Source: a virus. From it: DNA of 28,204 bases. A program made the position numbers and the translations under genes. Positions 21,001 to 28,204 of this stretch are shown here, in pieces. Position 1 is the first letter of the stretch. Every line of letters starts with the position of its first letter. The notes below the pieces were generated by a model. The model searched no databases and was not told where the DNA came from. It saw only the letters and a program-made list of their open reading frames with translations. The stretch lies in the IMG/VR virus record IMGVR_UViG_3300036885_000144, positions 1-28,204 of that record; one strand, given 5' to 3'.

Positions 21001-22018
21001 CTGTCGGCACTCCGCGCAATTGCGCTTCTGTTTGATTTTCTATCGGCAATCGCGTCGAGGGAGGTTGTGTACCACCTTCAATAGTCCTCGTTGGGTTGAT
21101 TCTTTCCATTTTTGATAATGTATCATACGAAACGCCTTGCGCCTTTGCATCGCCCATCCGTTTTGCAACCGCGCCTATGACTTGTTCATCAGACATGCCC
21201 GTAAACGTAGAACGAATATCAGCCACGTCCTGAACGATTGCGGGGGAATTCTTCGACGCGAGCCACACTTCCGCTTCCGGCGTCTTCATGATGCCCTTGT
21301 ACGCGCCGATGCCGTGCCCGATAGCGCCCATTGCCGCCCACGCGGGTATCGCCTTTGCGCCTTCTACTGGGTCGCCGGTTTTTAATGTCGTGAGTGCGCC
21401 GCCGACAATGCCGCTTCGGATACCGGCCTTCCCCATCTCCGTACCGATGCCCCGCGCAATCGTACCCGCCATCGAGGGAGCCGCCGCCTGTGCCGCTTCG
21501 CCTGCCGCAACTTCGGTCGCCAGTGAACCCGCCGCATCAGTTCCGAATTCCGCCGCAACCTTTGAAGCAAGTTCTTCTGTGATCCGTGGTGAACGTGCAA
21601 TGATGCCTCGTGAGATAGCTGGTCCCAACGCGCCGATGTCGGACGCGAGTGACGGAACTAACTTCGCCAGTCCCAATTCGCCGCCCGCGATTGCCGCCAC
21701 GTCGGGAAGCGTTGCGCCGATGCCGGAATAAATGTCGCGGCCACCGAGATTGCGAATGTTGTTTTCTACAAAATCAGAAGGAGGAAGTGGTTTTGTTCCT
21801 GTTAAAAGGCCAACAGTTCCTTTTAATGTTTCGTCAACGGAACCTAACGCACCAAGTCCCAAACGCCCTACCGTTGCAAGCGCACCCTGATTCGGATGAA
21901 TCAAATCAAGACCACGTTCTTTTAAACCGGCGACAGAAGCGATGGGTGCGTTGACGTGCCACGGACGTTTTTGTTTTAACTCTTTGGAAATATAATCTTC
22001 GCCGCCAAGAATGGACAT
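18011..22018 (-). CDS. Large internal virion protein with HExxH metallopeptidase domain
   Basis: A 1335-residue protein, the largest in the window, starting one base after the stop of the SLT gene (AAAGGA upstream). Residues 50-240 are Ala/Gly-rich with hydrophobic helices, as in proteins that enter the membrane during DNA ejection. Residues about 395-470 contain FHDFMHETGHIFR, giving H403-E404-x-x-H407, with E437/E438 about 30 residues later and the LENTFSKYRRWL stretch, matching the metallopeptidase domain found in polyvalent phage proteins. The remainder is helical and coiled. By position and size it parallels the large internal core proteins of T7-like phages. No second transglycosylase domain is seen in it. 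Confidence 0.7.
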   Translation of the reverse strand: MSILGGEDYISKELKQKRPWHVNAPIASVAGLKERGLDLIHPNQGALATVGRLGLGALGSVDETLKGTVGLLTGTKPLPPSDFVENNIRNLGGRDIYSGIGATLPDVAAIAGGELGLAKLVPSLASDIGALGPAISRGIIARSPRITEELASKVAAEFGTDAAGSLATEVAAGEAAQAAAPSMAGTIARGIGTEMGKAGIRSGIVGGALTTLKTGDPVEGAKAIPAWAAMGAIGHGIGAYKGIMKTPEAEVWLASKNSPAIVQDVADIRSTFTGMSDEQVIGAVAKRMGDAKAQGVSYDTLSKMERINPTRTIEGGTQPPSTRLPIENQTEAQLRGVPTGPIDPNTAVEPKPSLSDTIPQPEQGFTGPTRLYAQSGRAYTDFTKDGRAIITGLEGADFHDFMHETGHIFRRNLAPELLSKAETEFGVVNGKWTEAQEEDFANSYTNYLRTGKSPTPALENTFSKYRRWLSGIYDGVKDSTVDDKISPAMRDVFNRSFQGGGLINRLKSVADTVDANTPNIPLVKQFVGQDVVPGVKGALDTVGGVGGDIQKQLAPATRGDFAKRMGSSIQTKGGENAQKAVQFAAKIDEYQPDIQKLNEQQRYDFRSRMDDPKRGAQLTPRLQQAANLAKSELKKRQVIIDDLSGKKKMIWKEDYAPHLWENPDKAKEVFANYNLKRSLEGPKSFMKKRSIENFQDGIDLDLEPAKRFGNNPIEELKYKVAEMDRFIMGQEAFKEGKDAGYIVKVRHGVNPIGYANINDKIARAGKGGRWMAPEPAARVLNNYLSPGLEKSGIFQAARKSGNFMNQVQLGLSAFHLGFTSMDAAVSDFALGLQKVTRGDFSGFRNMAHGNIITAPIQTYLKGNKLLAEYTRPGTVGGDFIKIANEVTRGGGRVKMDDFYKNSSVESFWNALHSGNALGAGLRAMPAAIEWASRPIMEKIVPRMKLGVFFNLMKSEMEKGNWEALSEQAKRELAQRAWNSVDNRMGQLVYDNLFWNKTLKDIGFVSVRSLGWNIGTFRELGGAGLDFATQAKNAVTGKGFELTPRMAYAVALPTVVALHGAMFQYLMTGKGPTELKDYFFPKTGDKDAKGHEERVSLPSYMKDVYAYSKAPGTTLSHKMHPLITAAIGMIQNKDFYGTEIRHKDDPWVQQAKQGVEYAASQFVPFSLKNYGYSRNVGESPAKSAMSFMGITPAPKSVSNSPAENKMAEILAGKRSIAPRTRQEFNRSQEVGRLTNMKEHGTDISDAVQKDVQSGLFRPRDITKINNPPANTFESGMKYMTLEEALNVYDASDNPRERAQMRPIVLRKFGSVKNMNYLDAARMAKRKEQILKESNNG

Positions 22019-23794
22019 TTAGAATCCTTTCATACCGGCAAAAGTAGGAACCCCTGAACCAATGGTGTTGAGCCTATCGCCCAACTGCCCAATGATATTA
22101 CTACGCTGTTTTTGCATCGCAGATGCGCGCTGTCTATTTCTTTCATTCCATATAGAGTCGTAAATGGAAATAACCTGCGGTGTTTCTCCATGTTTTTTCA
22201 TATTCGCAATAACCTGTTCTTTTGTTTGCCCTTGTTTTTCCCACATATCAATTTGGTTGTTGGCAAACTGAGTTACAGTGTCGGGGTCTGTTTGCAAAAT
22301 CGTGGAATTATATCTTCTAAGAATGCTATCCCTATAAATTCTACTTTCTTTTGGAATGTCTTTCATATTGACAGTTGGCCCAGCATTGTACCGAATCAAT
22401 GCAAGACCGAGAACATCTTCCGGCCTCATTGGTTTTCCCGTTTCCGGGTTCACCTTCATTTTCTTAACAGCATCCACTTGTTGCATCAGATACTTCGTTC
22501 CGCCGAACACATTTTGAACGGGGTCGTAAGCGTCTTTAACGCCAAGTCCCTGTGCCGTACCAGGCATCAACTGCATCAATCCCATTGCGCCTTTGTTGGA
22601 AAGCGCCCTTGCATTGTATCCAGATTCTTGTTTTATCATCGAGTCGATAAGTTTTTCATCGACGCCGGTATCTCCCGCAACTTGTTTAACCACGGTCTGT
22701 CTTATCGACTTAGGCGTGTCCATCGTAAGGCCAGAACGCAATTGTTGACCTTCCGGTGTCTTCAAATAATCGGCCGTTAATTGTGCGTGTGAAGGAAGTG
22801 TCGCGTCTTTTCCGAGTTCGTCCGAACGTGTCTTGATATATTTGTCCAATCCGGATGTAAAATCTGTTGTTCCTTTATTGTTTAAATCAGTTATTTCGCT
22901 CATTGTTTTTGCATATTTCATTTTGTAATCTAACGGATCCATCGCTAAAGTGTTCTGAGCGTGTTGCAATTCCACACCGGCCTTTGCATTCACCCTTGCC
23001 GCCGTCTGCATATCGAGATTCGCTTTTTGTTCCGTGAACGGAGCCGACTGAATATTGTCGTTCGCGGTTGCCTTCACTTTTGCAAGGTTGTTCCTCGCAT
23101 CCTTTTCTTTGTTGACAATGTTCTGCCGTTCCATGCGAGAATATTCGCCCGCGCTGGAGTTCATTGCGTTGACTTCGTTTTTGGCATCCGTCCAATCACC
23201 GTATGCTGTATTCACGGCGTCGGTATTGCTTTTAACAACACTTTTCATCCACGGCGACATTGACGAAATCTGCTTGTCGCTGATTCCAAGATTGAAAGTT
23301 TTCGACGGTTCAACCGCCGGAGTAATCGACGGGTTCTTTGTCTGCGGTGAAAGGAATTGAAACGCCGGTTGCAACGGAAGTTTCCCATTTACGAATTTGT
23401 CAGCCGCGTTCGGGTCGTTGTAGAGCCCCGCCGTGTAGTCGCGTTGCGCCGCCGCCACTTCGCGCTGAGTCTTTTCTTGTGGCGTGATATATCCCTGCGT
23501 CGAAAGTTTGTAGTCGATGTTTTTTACAATGTTATCGGCCTGCCCCATCTGCGTTTTCGCGGCGTTATCGAAAATGTCCCACTTCTGTTTTTGCGCCTCT
23601 TGCGCCTGCTGTGCCTCAAACTCTTTCTTCCCCTGTTCGGCCAACTGCTGAGAAAGCAAAAGATGCTGTTGAGCCATCTTGTTGTCGAAATCATCTTGTT
23701 TCCTCTGTTCCTTGACCTTGCTGCCCTGAAGGATAGCGTCCGCCAGAGTGCGGAAGGGTTCGCCTGGGTCGTTGAAATAAGGATTATCAGCCAT
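22019..23794 (-). CDS. Internal virion protein with SLT transglycosylase domain
   Basis: A 591-residue protein with GGAGGCG upstream. Residues 25-75 are a Gln/Lys-rich coiled coil. Residues about 365-490 form a lytic transglycosylase domain: catalytic E390 in KQESGYNARALSNKGAMGLMQLMPGTA, then the RYNAGP motif (468-473). Such domains in podovirus internal proteins open a hole in peptidoglycan during DNA entry. The rest of the protein is helical, as expected for an ejected protein. The next gene begins immediately after its stop, so the two are translated together. Confidence 0.85.
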   Translation of the reverse strand: MADNPYFNDPGEPFRTLADAILQGSKVKEQRKQDDFDNKMAQQHLLLSQQLAEQGKKEFEAQQAQEAQKQKWDIFDNAAKTQMGQADNIVKNIDYKLSTQGYITPQEKTQREVAAAQRDYTAGLYNDPNAADKFVNGKLPLQPAFQFLSPQTKNPSITPAVEPSKTFNLGISDKQISSMSPWMKSVVKSNTDAVNTAYGDWTDAKNEVNAMNSSAGEYSRMERQNIVNKEKDARNNLAKVKATANDNIQSAPFTEQKANLDMQTAARVNAKAGVELQHAQNTLAMDPLDYKMKYAKTMSEITDLNNKGTTDFTSGLDKYIKTRSDELGKDATLPSHAQLTADYLKTPEGQQLRSGLTMDTPKSIRQTVVKQVAGDTGVDEKLIDSMIKQESGYNARALSNKGAMGLMQLMPGTAQGLGVKDAYDPVQNVFGGTKYLMQQVDAVKKMKVNPETGKPMRPEDVLGLALIRYNAGPTVNMKDIPKESRIYRDSILRRYNSTILQTDPDTVTQFANNQIDMWEKQGQTKEQVIANMKKHGETPQVISIYDSIWNERNRQRASAMQKQRSNIIGQLGDRLNTIGSGVPTFAGMKGF

Positions 23795-23812
23795 CGTGAC
23801 GCCTCCCGTGGT

Positions 23813-24253
23813 TTACCATTTGCCCGAAGCAATCATTGAACCGCCGAGTCCGAGTATCCCGCCCACCAGCGAGTTCTTATTCTGAATACCCGCTTGCCAC
23901 TGTTGTAGCGCGTCCTGATTGCGTTGTGCCACCAAGTCCGCCTGCATCTGCTGTTTCTTGAGCCACATCTCATACGCACTCATTTCCGATGACTGGTTCG
24001 CCGCCGTCGTGTCGCCCTGAAGTTTGCGATACAGGTTTCCCAAGAGGCCGAACTGAATCCCTGAGCCGCCGATTCTTCGCGCTTGCATGGCGTCGGCAAT
24101 GTCATTCTGCCCCGTGAGCCAGTTCTGCGACATGTTGTAGTTGTTCGCCTTGAACGTGTCCTGAAGTGCCGTGTCCGTGGACGGGTCGTAATTTCCGATG
24201 TTGAACTGTTCCTGAATCGGAGCCTTGCTTCGTTTGAATGGATTCCAACCCAT
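23813..24253 (-). CDS. Small virion hypothetical protein
   Basis: A 146-residue protein with GGAGG upstream. It starts MGWNPFKRSK; the middle is helical and Gln-rich (coiled coil near 85-125) and the end is Gly-rich and hydrophobic (SLVGGILGLGGSMIA), the layout of a small ejection protein. The position just before the SLT gene supports this, as T7-like phages have a small internal protein there. Confidence 0.6.
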   Translation of the reverse strand: MGWNPFKRSKAPIQEQFNIGNYDPSTDTALQDTFKANNYNMSQNWLTGQNDIADAMQARRIGGSGIQFGLLGNLYRKLQGDTTAANQSSEMSAYEMWLKKQQMQADLVAQRNQDALQQWQAGIQNKNSLVGGILGLGGSMIASGKW

Positions 24254-24265
24254 GATGTGCCTCCG

Positions 24266-24997
24266 TTATTTAACTGCGTAAACTCGCATAGAATGTTGCG
24301 TACTTGCGATTGTTCCAGTTCCTGAAAGCGTCCCGAATCTCAGATACTGAACCTTTGTGAAATCAAGAATGGCACAGTTTGTTGCCTTTTTCAAAGTGAC
24401 AATCTTTCCGTTCGTGATGGATGTGTCCTCGTTCGTTATCGACTGATAAAGAGAGAATCGCGGGTCGGTATAAAGCGTTGTGAGATCTGAAAAACTACCC
24501 GTACCTGGGTCAAGTTCAAGGGAGATGTGCGTGTATCCGGTACCACCGGCGCTATAACTTCTGATATAAGCCGAGAAATCCACGTCGAGGGCCGTTATGG
24601 TTGCGTCTATTGGAATTGTCACCATGCAACTATTTGCCGTGTCTGAATACGAATCACCTATTTTGACCGCTGCACTTTCCCCGCTCACCGTCGGCAACTT
24701 CGGGACTATCTCCTCAAACGCCTTCTCAACATCTTCCGCCACACCGCCATTCAGTCCCGGTATCGCTTTCAGCAAAACCGCTTCTCCTGAGTGTCCGATA
24801 CTTGCGTGGTCTGCGCTCCAATTTCCGTGCGCTGTCATGTTGGAAACCAGCACCGCCCCCGGCGTCCAGTTGGTCGTGTCGAGGCCGCCGTTGACCACGG
24901 TCTTTATCTGGTTAAGGTTGTCCATGACGTCCGCGCCTTTGGCATTCATGTTCACGCCGTCAATAAATGTATGCAACCATGTGCCGATGAGTCCCAT
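24266..24997 (-). CDS. Virion hypothetical, fibre- or tail-like
   Basis: A 243-residue protein with AAGGAGAA upstream. Residues 1-90 are mixed; residues 90-243 are strand-rich and Thr/Ser/Gly-rich (GDSYSDTANSCMVTIPI, GTGYTHISLEL), like a beta-sandwich. No family recognised. It is encoded between the nozzle-like gene and the ejection proteins, so a tail component is plausible. Confidence 0.6.
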   Translation of the reverse strand: MGLIGTWLHTFIDGVNMNAKGADVMDNLNQIKTVVNGGLDTTNWTPGAVLVSNMTAHGNWSADHASIGHSGEAVLLKAIPGLNGGVAEDVEKAFEEIVPKLPTVSGESAAVKIGDSYSDTANSCMVTIPIDATITALDVDFSAYIRSYSAGGTGYTHISLELDPGTGSFSDLTTLYTDPRFSLYQSITNEDTSITNGKIVTLKKATNCAILDFTKVQYLRFGTLSGTGTIASTQHSMRVYAVK

Positions 24998-24999
24998 GA

Positions 25000-26574
25000 T
25001 TATGTTCTCCTTGTTTCGTCAACGTAGTATTCAATCGCCACGCGGTAAATCTCAATATCGTAAAGGGAAGTGGCCGTGAGATAAACCGAGAACAGGTTCC
25101 CGACAAGTCCGTCGTCGAAACGAATCTTGCCTATGAGCTTGCTGTTCCCGCCCCACACGCCGAGTCCCCAGATAAAACCGCCCCACACAATGCCCTTGTT
25201 TTCCACTGTGACGACTTTTGAGTCAATAACGTCCCCACCGTTCACGATGAGGTTTAACGTCATGGGCGTGGTCGTGGTAGTCTTCTGAAGCGTTTGTGCC
25301 GACCGGAACTGTTTCGTTACCTCAAACGCCTCAAAGTCAAAGTCCTTCGACTGATATTCCCATGTGAATGCCGATCCGTCATCCGTGATTCCATCGAGAT
25401 AATAGAGTTTGTTACTACCAGTCAACGCCAGATAGAACTTATTGTAGTCGATTGCCTTCCAACACCGCGCCATCGCCGCCGGCTGATAGGAAAATTCCGT
25501 CCATGCCCGCACGGGTTTTTCATCCCAATCCCGCGCCGCGATATTCCACACGAGGCAACCGTCCGGATAACTGATAATCACGCAGTCGGAAACCGCGTCG
25601 TACTCGCACACGGCATTCACCATGCTCTTGCCTGCAAAACGGTTCTTCACACGGTCGCCGATGGGTCGCATGGTTCCGTTGGTGAATTCAAAGATGTTGT
25701 CATTCCCAACGACAATCATGTCGCCTTCCGGTGTCACGCACACGCCGCGCGGCGACACGCATCCCGCCGAACCGGAAATGTTGATGAGTTGATAGTCCGA
25801 CGTGCCGACACCACTGAGAACCCAAGTATCATTCTGCCTGAATATCACAAGGTCATCGGTCTTGCCATAGTTCTGCATGGCCGTGATACCCACGTTGTCG
25901 CCGGAACGCAAGGGCATGTCGATGTAGTTCGCTAACTGGAATCTCATTGCGGAAGGGTCGCTTATCCACCCGCCGTAATCGCTCCAAAAGAACCGCTGGC
26001 GTCCGTATGTGCCTTCATTGGGTACGACAAAGACGCGGTCGTCGCATATCGCCTGAAGATACGGCGTGATCGCCGTGACGCCGCCACTGCCCGGGTCGGC
26101 CCCGATGTATCCTGGTGAATTGTAGAATCCGACGTCAGCTTTTGTGGCGCAATCCGTCGTGTACTGCCATTGCAACCCGTTGTAGATGAAAAGGTTTTCT
26201 TTGAAATCGCAGAATCTGACCTGTGAGAATGCCGCGAGTGCTGTTCCACCTGTCACCGCCGACCAACCCGACGTGCCTTCGAGTTGAATTGTGTAGACGC
26301 CCGACGTGGTTGTTACCGACGAAACCACCGTATAACTCGTACTGCCGCCGCCATAGAACCGGAAGACGTTATCTATGCCCTGACTGCCTGAAATCGCGCC
26401 AGCGGGCGAAGCAACGTATCCACGTCGAAGTTTAAGCGTCCCTTTTGATGTTATGATAAGGTTCTTGCAAAGTTGGGATTCATTGTCGCGTATAGCATAA
26501 GAGGAGTCCTTGACATTCAGGCCCCCCGACAAATCTTTTATCCGCAACCAATCAAACTGGTTTTCTTCCGTCAT
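25000..26574 (-). CDS. Tail nozzle/hub-like protein
   Basis: A 524-residue protein that overlaps the adaptor gene by ATGA. The N-terminus (IKDLSGGLNVKDSSYAIRDNESQLCKNL, LKLRRGY) is the pattern of the conserved opening of podovirus nozzle or stabilisation proteins. The middle has repeated strand pairs with FYGGG and VVGNDNIFEF, consistent with a beta-propeller. It would form the tail nozzle below the adaptor ring. Family assignment is by pattern and gene order; a P22 gp10-like or T7 gp12-like role is likely but not proven. Confidence 0.65.
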   Translation of the reverse strand: MTEENQFDWLRIKDLSGGLNVKDSSYAIRDNESQLCKNLIITSKGTLKLRRGYVASPAGAISGSQGIDNVFRFYGGGSTSYTVVSSVTTTSGVYTIQLEGTSGWSAVTGGTALAAFSQVRFCDFKENLFIYNGLQWQYTTDCATKADVGFYNSPGYIGADPGSGGVTAITPYLQAICDDRVFVVPNEGTYGRQRFFWSDYGGWISDPSAMRFQLANYIDMPLRSGDNVGITAMQNYGKTDDLVIFRQNDTWVLSGVGTSDYQLINISGSAGCVSPRGVCVTPEGDMIVVGNDNIFEFTNGTMRPIGDRVKNRFAGKSMVNAVCEYDAVSDCVIISYPDGCLVWNIAARDWDEKPVRAWTEFSYQPAAMARCWKAIDYNKFYLALTGSNKLYYLDGITDDGSAFTWEYQSKDFDFEAFEVTKQFRSAQTLQKTTTTTPMTLNLIVNGGDVIDSKVVTVENKGIVWGGFIWGLGVWGGNSKLIGKIRFDDGLVGNLFSVYLTATSLYDIEIYRVAIEYYVDETRRT

Positions 26575-27563
26575 GGCCAGTCCGTTACCGTTCCGATAAG
26601 TGGGTTGTAAAGGTCGGATACCGATCCGCCTCGTTGGTTGTTCATTTCATTGATTAGTGCATTCCGTTCCGACATTGACCGTGACATCCACTTGCGCCGC
26701 TGATTCTTCACTTCCGCTTGCCATGCCTGTTGATACCCGTTCGCCATGTTTTGATTCTTGTTCTTGCGCGAAAGGTGTTCCATCATCGGGTTCAGAAGTA
26801 ACGCCCTGTGCATCGTGTTCGGCAGTTCCGGATTGAAGAAATAGTTCTGGTCACGATATTTCGCGGTGAATATGTCCATCGCCGTGAATGTTTCAAGGGT
26901 TGAACATGGTGTAGACAACAACGCATCGGAACAAACCGTGGCAACACAGTTCGGGAAGTACGATACCAATGGCGTTCCGGCCATGAGGTTGATCTGTGCC
27001 ACAAGTTCCTGAACCGTGTCGTATGGGGCCGCTGTAATGTCGATGGTTTTTGTCCCTGCGTGTGTGCCGCCTGTCTGAACAAACGTAACCGTAGTGGCCG
27101 ACTTCGCTATCGTGCAGGCAGTCTCACCCGTTTCTGGAGTATGAATCAGTCTGAACGCATACGCGGGAGCGCGTTTGTAGTACCACAGATATATGATGAC
27201 AGAAGACGTCGCGGGCGTAGGATAAAACCCAATCTTCTGGTTGCTGATTCTGTATAGATACGGTGTTCCTGATGGAACCGTTGCCACTTGCGGGAACATG
27301 ACGCACTGGTCAAGAAACGACGTTGTACCATACCGCACGAGCCGCACGAGTTCGCAATCTACCGGAAGGTCGTACCACGCCGTGCCCGCCGTGGTTGTTA
27401 CCAGTGTCGCTTCATCGACTTCAAGACACCGGAGTTCGCCGGACACTTCATTCTGAACGCCCGACGCGTACAACTTCATCTGGTATTTTTTGTAGTAGTC
27501 ATCCTTTGAGATGGGTTCGCCCATCTGGTCGGCGGCTACGTTGCATAGTTCATCCCACAGCAT
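26571..27563 (-). CDS. Head-tail adaptor-like protein
   Basis: A 330-residue protein. The early part (DDYYKKYQMKLYASGVQNEV, then TAWYDLPVDCELVRLVRYGT, and IGFYPTPATSSVIIYLWYYKRA) matches the pattern of podovirus adaptor or gatekeeper proteins, in which a helical part docks on the portal and a strand-rich part follows. An insertion at about residues 165-215 contains PVTFVQTGGTH-like strands. It directly precedes the nozzle gene, as expected. Start ATG 27563 follows GGGGCGGTGAATC. Confidence 0.7.
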   Translation of the reverse strand: MLWDELCNVAADQMGEPISKDDYYKKYQMKLYASGVQNEVSGELRCLEVDEATLVTTTAGTAWYDLPVDCELVRLVRYGTTSFLDQCVMFPQVATVPSGTPYLYRISNQKIGFYPTPATSSVIIYLWYYKRAPAYAFRLIHTPETGETACTIAKSATTVTFVQTGGTHAGTKTIDITAAPYDTVQELVAQINLMAGTPLVSYFPNCVATVCSDALLSTPCSTLETFTAMDIFTAKYRDQNYFFNPELPNTMHRALLLNPMMEHLSRKNKNQNMANGYQQAWQAEVKNQRRKWMSRSMSERNALINEMNNQRGGSVSDLYNPLIGTVTDWP

Positions 27564-27598
27564 GATTCACCGCCCCTGTCTGTCTTATGTCGCGTTCG

Positions 27599-27625
27599 TT
27601 ACTTCAGAAGGACTTTGCACGTCGA
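27599..27625 (-). pseudogene. Relic of a duplicated decoration-gene 3' end
   Basis: Read leftward, this stretch ends ...TCKVLLK-stop, the same last seven residues and stop as the gene at 27875. The two DNA copies differ at four third-codon positions within that segment, so both were once under coding selection. No complete gene surrounds it now. Confidence 0.6.
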
Positions 27626-27657
27626 GGGCGCGATACCGAGTCGCCGATACCGCGCCC
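27626..27657. other. GC-rich hairpin with CGATACCG direct repeats
   Basis: GGGCGCG (27626-27632) pairs with CGCGCCC (27651-27657); the loop holds two copies of CGATACCG 14 bp apart in part of the stem. TTTT follows on the plus strand only, so it could stop antisense transcription but is not a terminator for the leftward genes. Confidence 0.5.
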
Positions 27658-27671
27658 TTTTCAATGGGACA

Positions 27672-27854
27672 TTACGCCTTCGGGATGAACGGAACCTCTG
27701 TTGACAGTTTTGCGCCGCCGTCGAGTCTCACATTCATCATGTCCGCTGAAATGCCGCCGATGATGGATGCGTGATTGATGCCCTCGATAGCTTCGCCTTT
27801 GAAGGACATTACGATGTTTCCATTCGGGTCTTTTGAGATTTCCAGATAAGCCAT
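27672..27854 (-). CDS. Small hypothetical virion protein
   Basis: A 60-residue protein with a strong ribosome binding site, GGGAGGCAACACA. Strand-rich with LEISKDPNGNIVMSFKGEAIEG; no family recognised. It lies between the decoration-like gene and the adaptor gene, so a small head protein is possible. Confidence 0.6.
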   Translation of the reverse strand: MAYLEISKDPNGNIVMSFKGEAIEGINHASIIGGISADMMNVRLDGGAKLSTEVPFIPKA

Positions 27855-27874
27855 TGTGTTGCCTCCCTATATTT

Positions 27875-28204
27875 TTATTTCAGAAGCACCTTGCATGTCG
27901 CGCCGTTGGAATATGCCTTTGTTTCAAGCGCACGTCCAATCATCTGCATGTAGTTTGCAATAAGAATAGGTTCCGTAGAATTATCGGCGTTGCCTGTTCC
28001 CTCAGAGCCGATGCCGCCGGTGTAAACCGGATACCCGATTGTACATCCGACGCCGAACGGGTCCATCAGGACGTCCACGATGCCCTTTGTGATTACAAGG
28101 CAGTTTGTCCCCGATGTGCAATTTGTGCGAACAACAACCCCAATCGCGGCGGTTGAACTTGCGGTAGCACTGGCAAACCCGTAATTTGATGAAGACAGCG
28201 CAAC
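27875..28204 (-). CDS. Capsid decoration-like protein, 3' part only
   Basis: The frame is open to the right edge, giving at least 109 residues; the GTG at 28078 is internal, not the start. The sequence is Gly/Ala/Thr/Val-rich with IGVVVRTNCTSGTNCLVITKG and ends IGRALETKAYSNGATCKVLLK. This fits the pattern of small capsid cement or decoration proteins (DUF2190-like), where a similar GRALE...G..v.VLL ending is common. Confirmation needs the missing N-terminus. A fragment of the same 3' end occurs downstream at 27599-27625. Confidence 0.5.
   Translation of the reverse strand, partial: VALSSSNYGFASATASSTAAIGVVVRTNCTSGTNCLVITKGIVDVLMDPFGVGCTIGYPVYTGGIGSEGTGNADNSTEPILIANYMQMIGRALETKAYSNGATCKVLLK

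Noticed and set aside
21288-21731. Ala/Pro/Ser-rich plus-strand frame
   Set aside because: It mirrors the Ala/Gly-rich part of the large internal virion protein.
22112-22780. Plus-strand frame of 222 codons inside the SLT gene
   Set aside because: It overlaps the well supported transglycosylase domain on the other strand, and its translation has no recognisable features.
1-28204. CRISPR arrays, insertion sequences and attachment sites
   Set aside because: No spaced direct repeats, transposase gene or integrase gene were found; short repeats present are explained by coding or leader features.

Overview
The window is a stretch of a tailed bacteriophage (or prophage) genome with a short-tail (podovirus-like) structural module. 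Genes are tightly packed, many starts overlap the preceding stop (ATGA, GTGA), most genes have strong AGGAGG-type ribosome binding sites, and rho-independent terminators and sigma70-like promoters are visible. I see no integrase, RNA polymerase, DNA polymerase, terminase, portal or major capsid gene inside the window. The host cannot be named from the sequence; everything seen is consistent with a bacterial host using ordinary Shine-Dalgarno initiation.

The left half (1-14058) reads rightward. It begins with a truncated pentapeptide-repeat gene, small phage genes, a pair of tandem dyads and a small HTH-like gene, closed by a strong terminator at 1352-1378. A sigma70-type promoter (1388-1417) then opens onto a structured leader and a ParB-like gene that is broken near its 3' end. 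Next come an ERCC4-type nuclease, a large D5/P4-type primase-helicase, a second strong promoter (4567-4594), a small RHH-like protein, a long coiled-coil protein, a Sak4-like RecA-fold annealing ATPase and its DUF669 partner (likely ssDNA-binding), and a run of hypotheticals. A tRNA-like gene with an irregular anticodon arm lies at 9321-9397. From about 9.4 to 14.1 kb there is an accessory run of very small genes, many with CxxC zinc-ribbon motifs, including two (9995-10162 and 12478-12636) shorter than 60 codons.

The right half (14100-28204) reads leftward and meets the left half at a convergent, probably bidirectional terminator (14038-14069). In transcription order, from the right edge, it carries a capsid-decoration-like gene (cut by the window edge), a small gene, a head-tail adaptor-like gene, a tail nozzle/hub-like gene, two virion hypotheticals, an SLT transglycosylase internal virion protein, a 1335-residue internal virion protein with an HExxH metallopeptidase motif, a fibre-like protein with seven ATQATLSG repeats, further tail-associated hypotheticals, an XhlA-like membrane protein, a small virion-type protein, an M15 peptidase endolysin, and small membrane or cytoplasmic proteins.

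The most unusual observations are these. A 20-nt perfect inverted copy of the ParB-like gene's own ribosome-binding site and start codon is inserted near that gene's 3' end, and removing exactly those 20 nt restores the reading frame. An 86-nt leader element closed by a 12-bp stem lies just upstream, and its 3' arm is also complementary to the start codon region. A short relic of a duplicated decoration-gene 3' end survives upstream of the adaptor gene.
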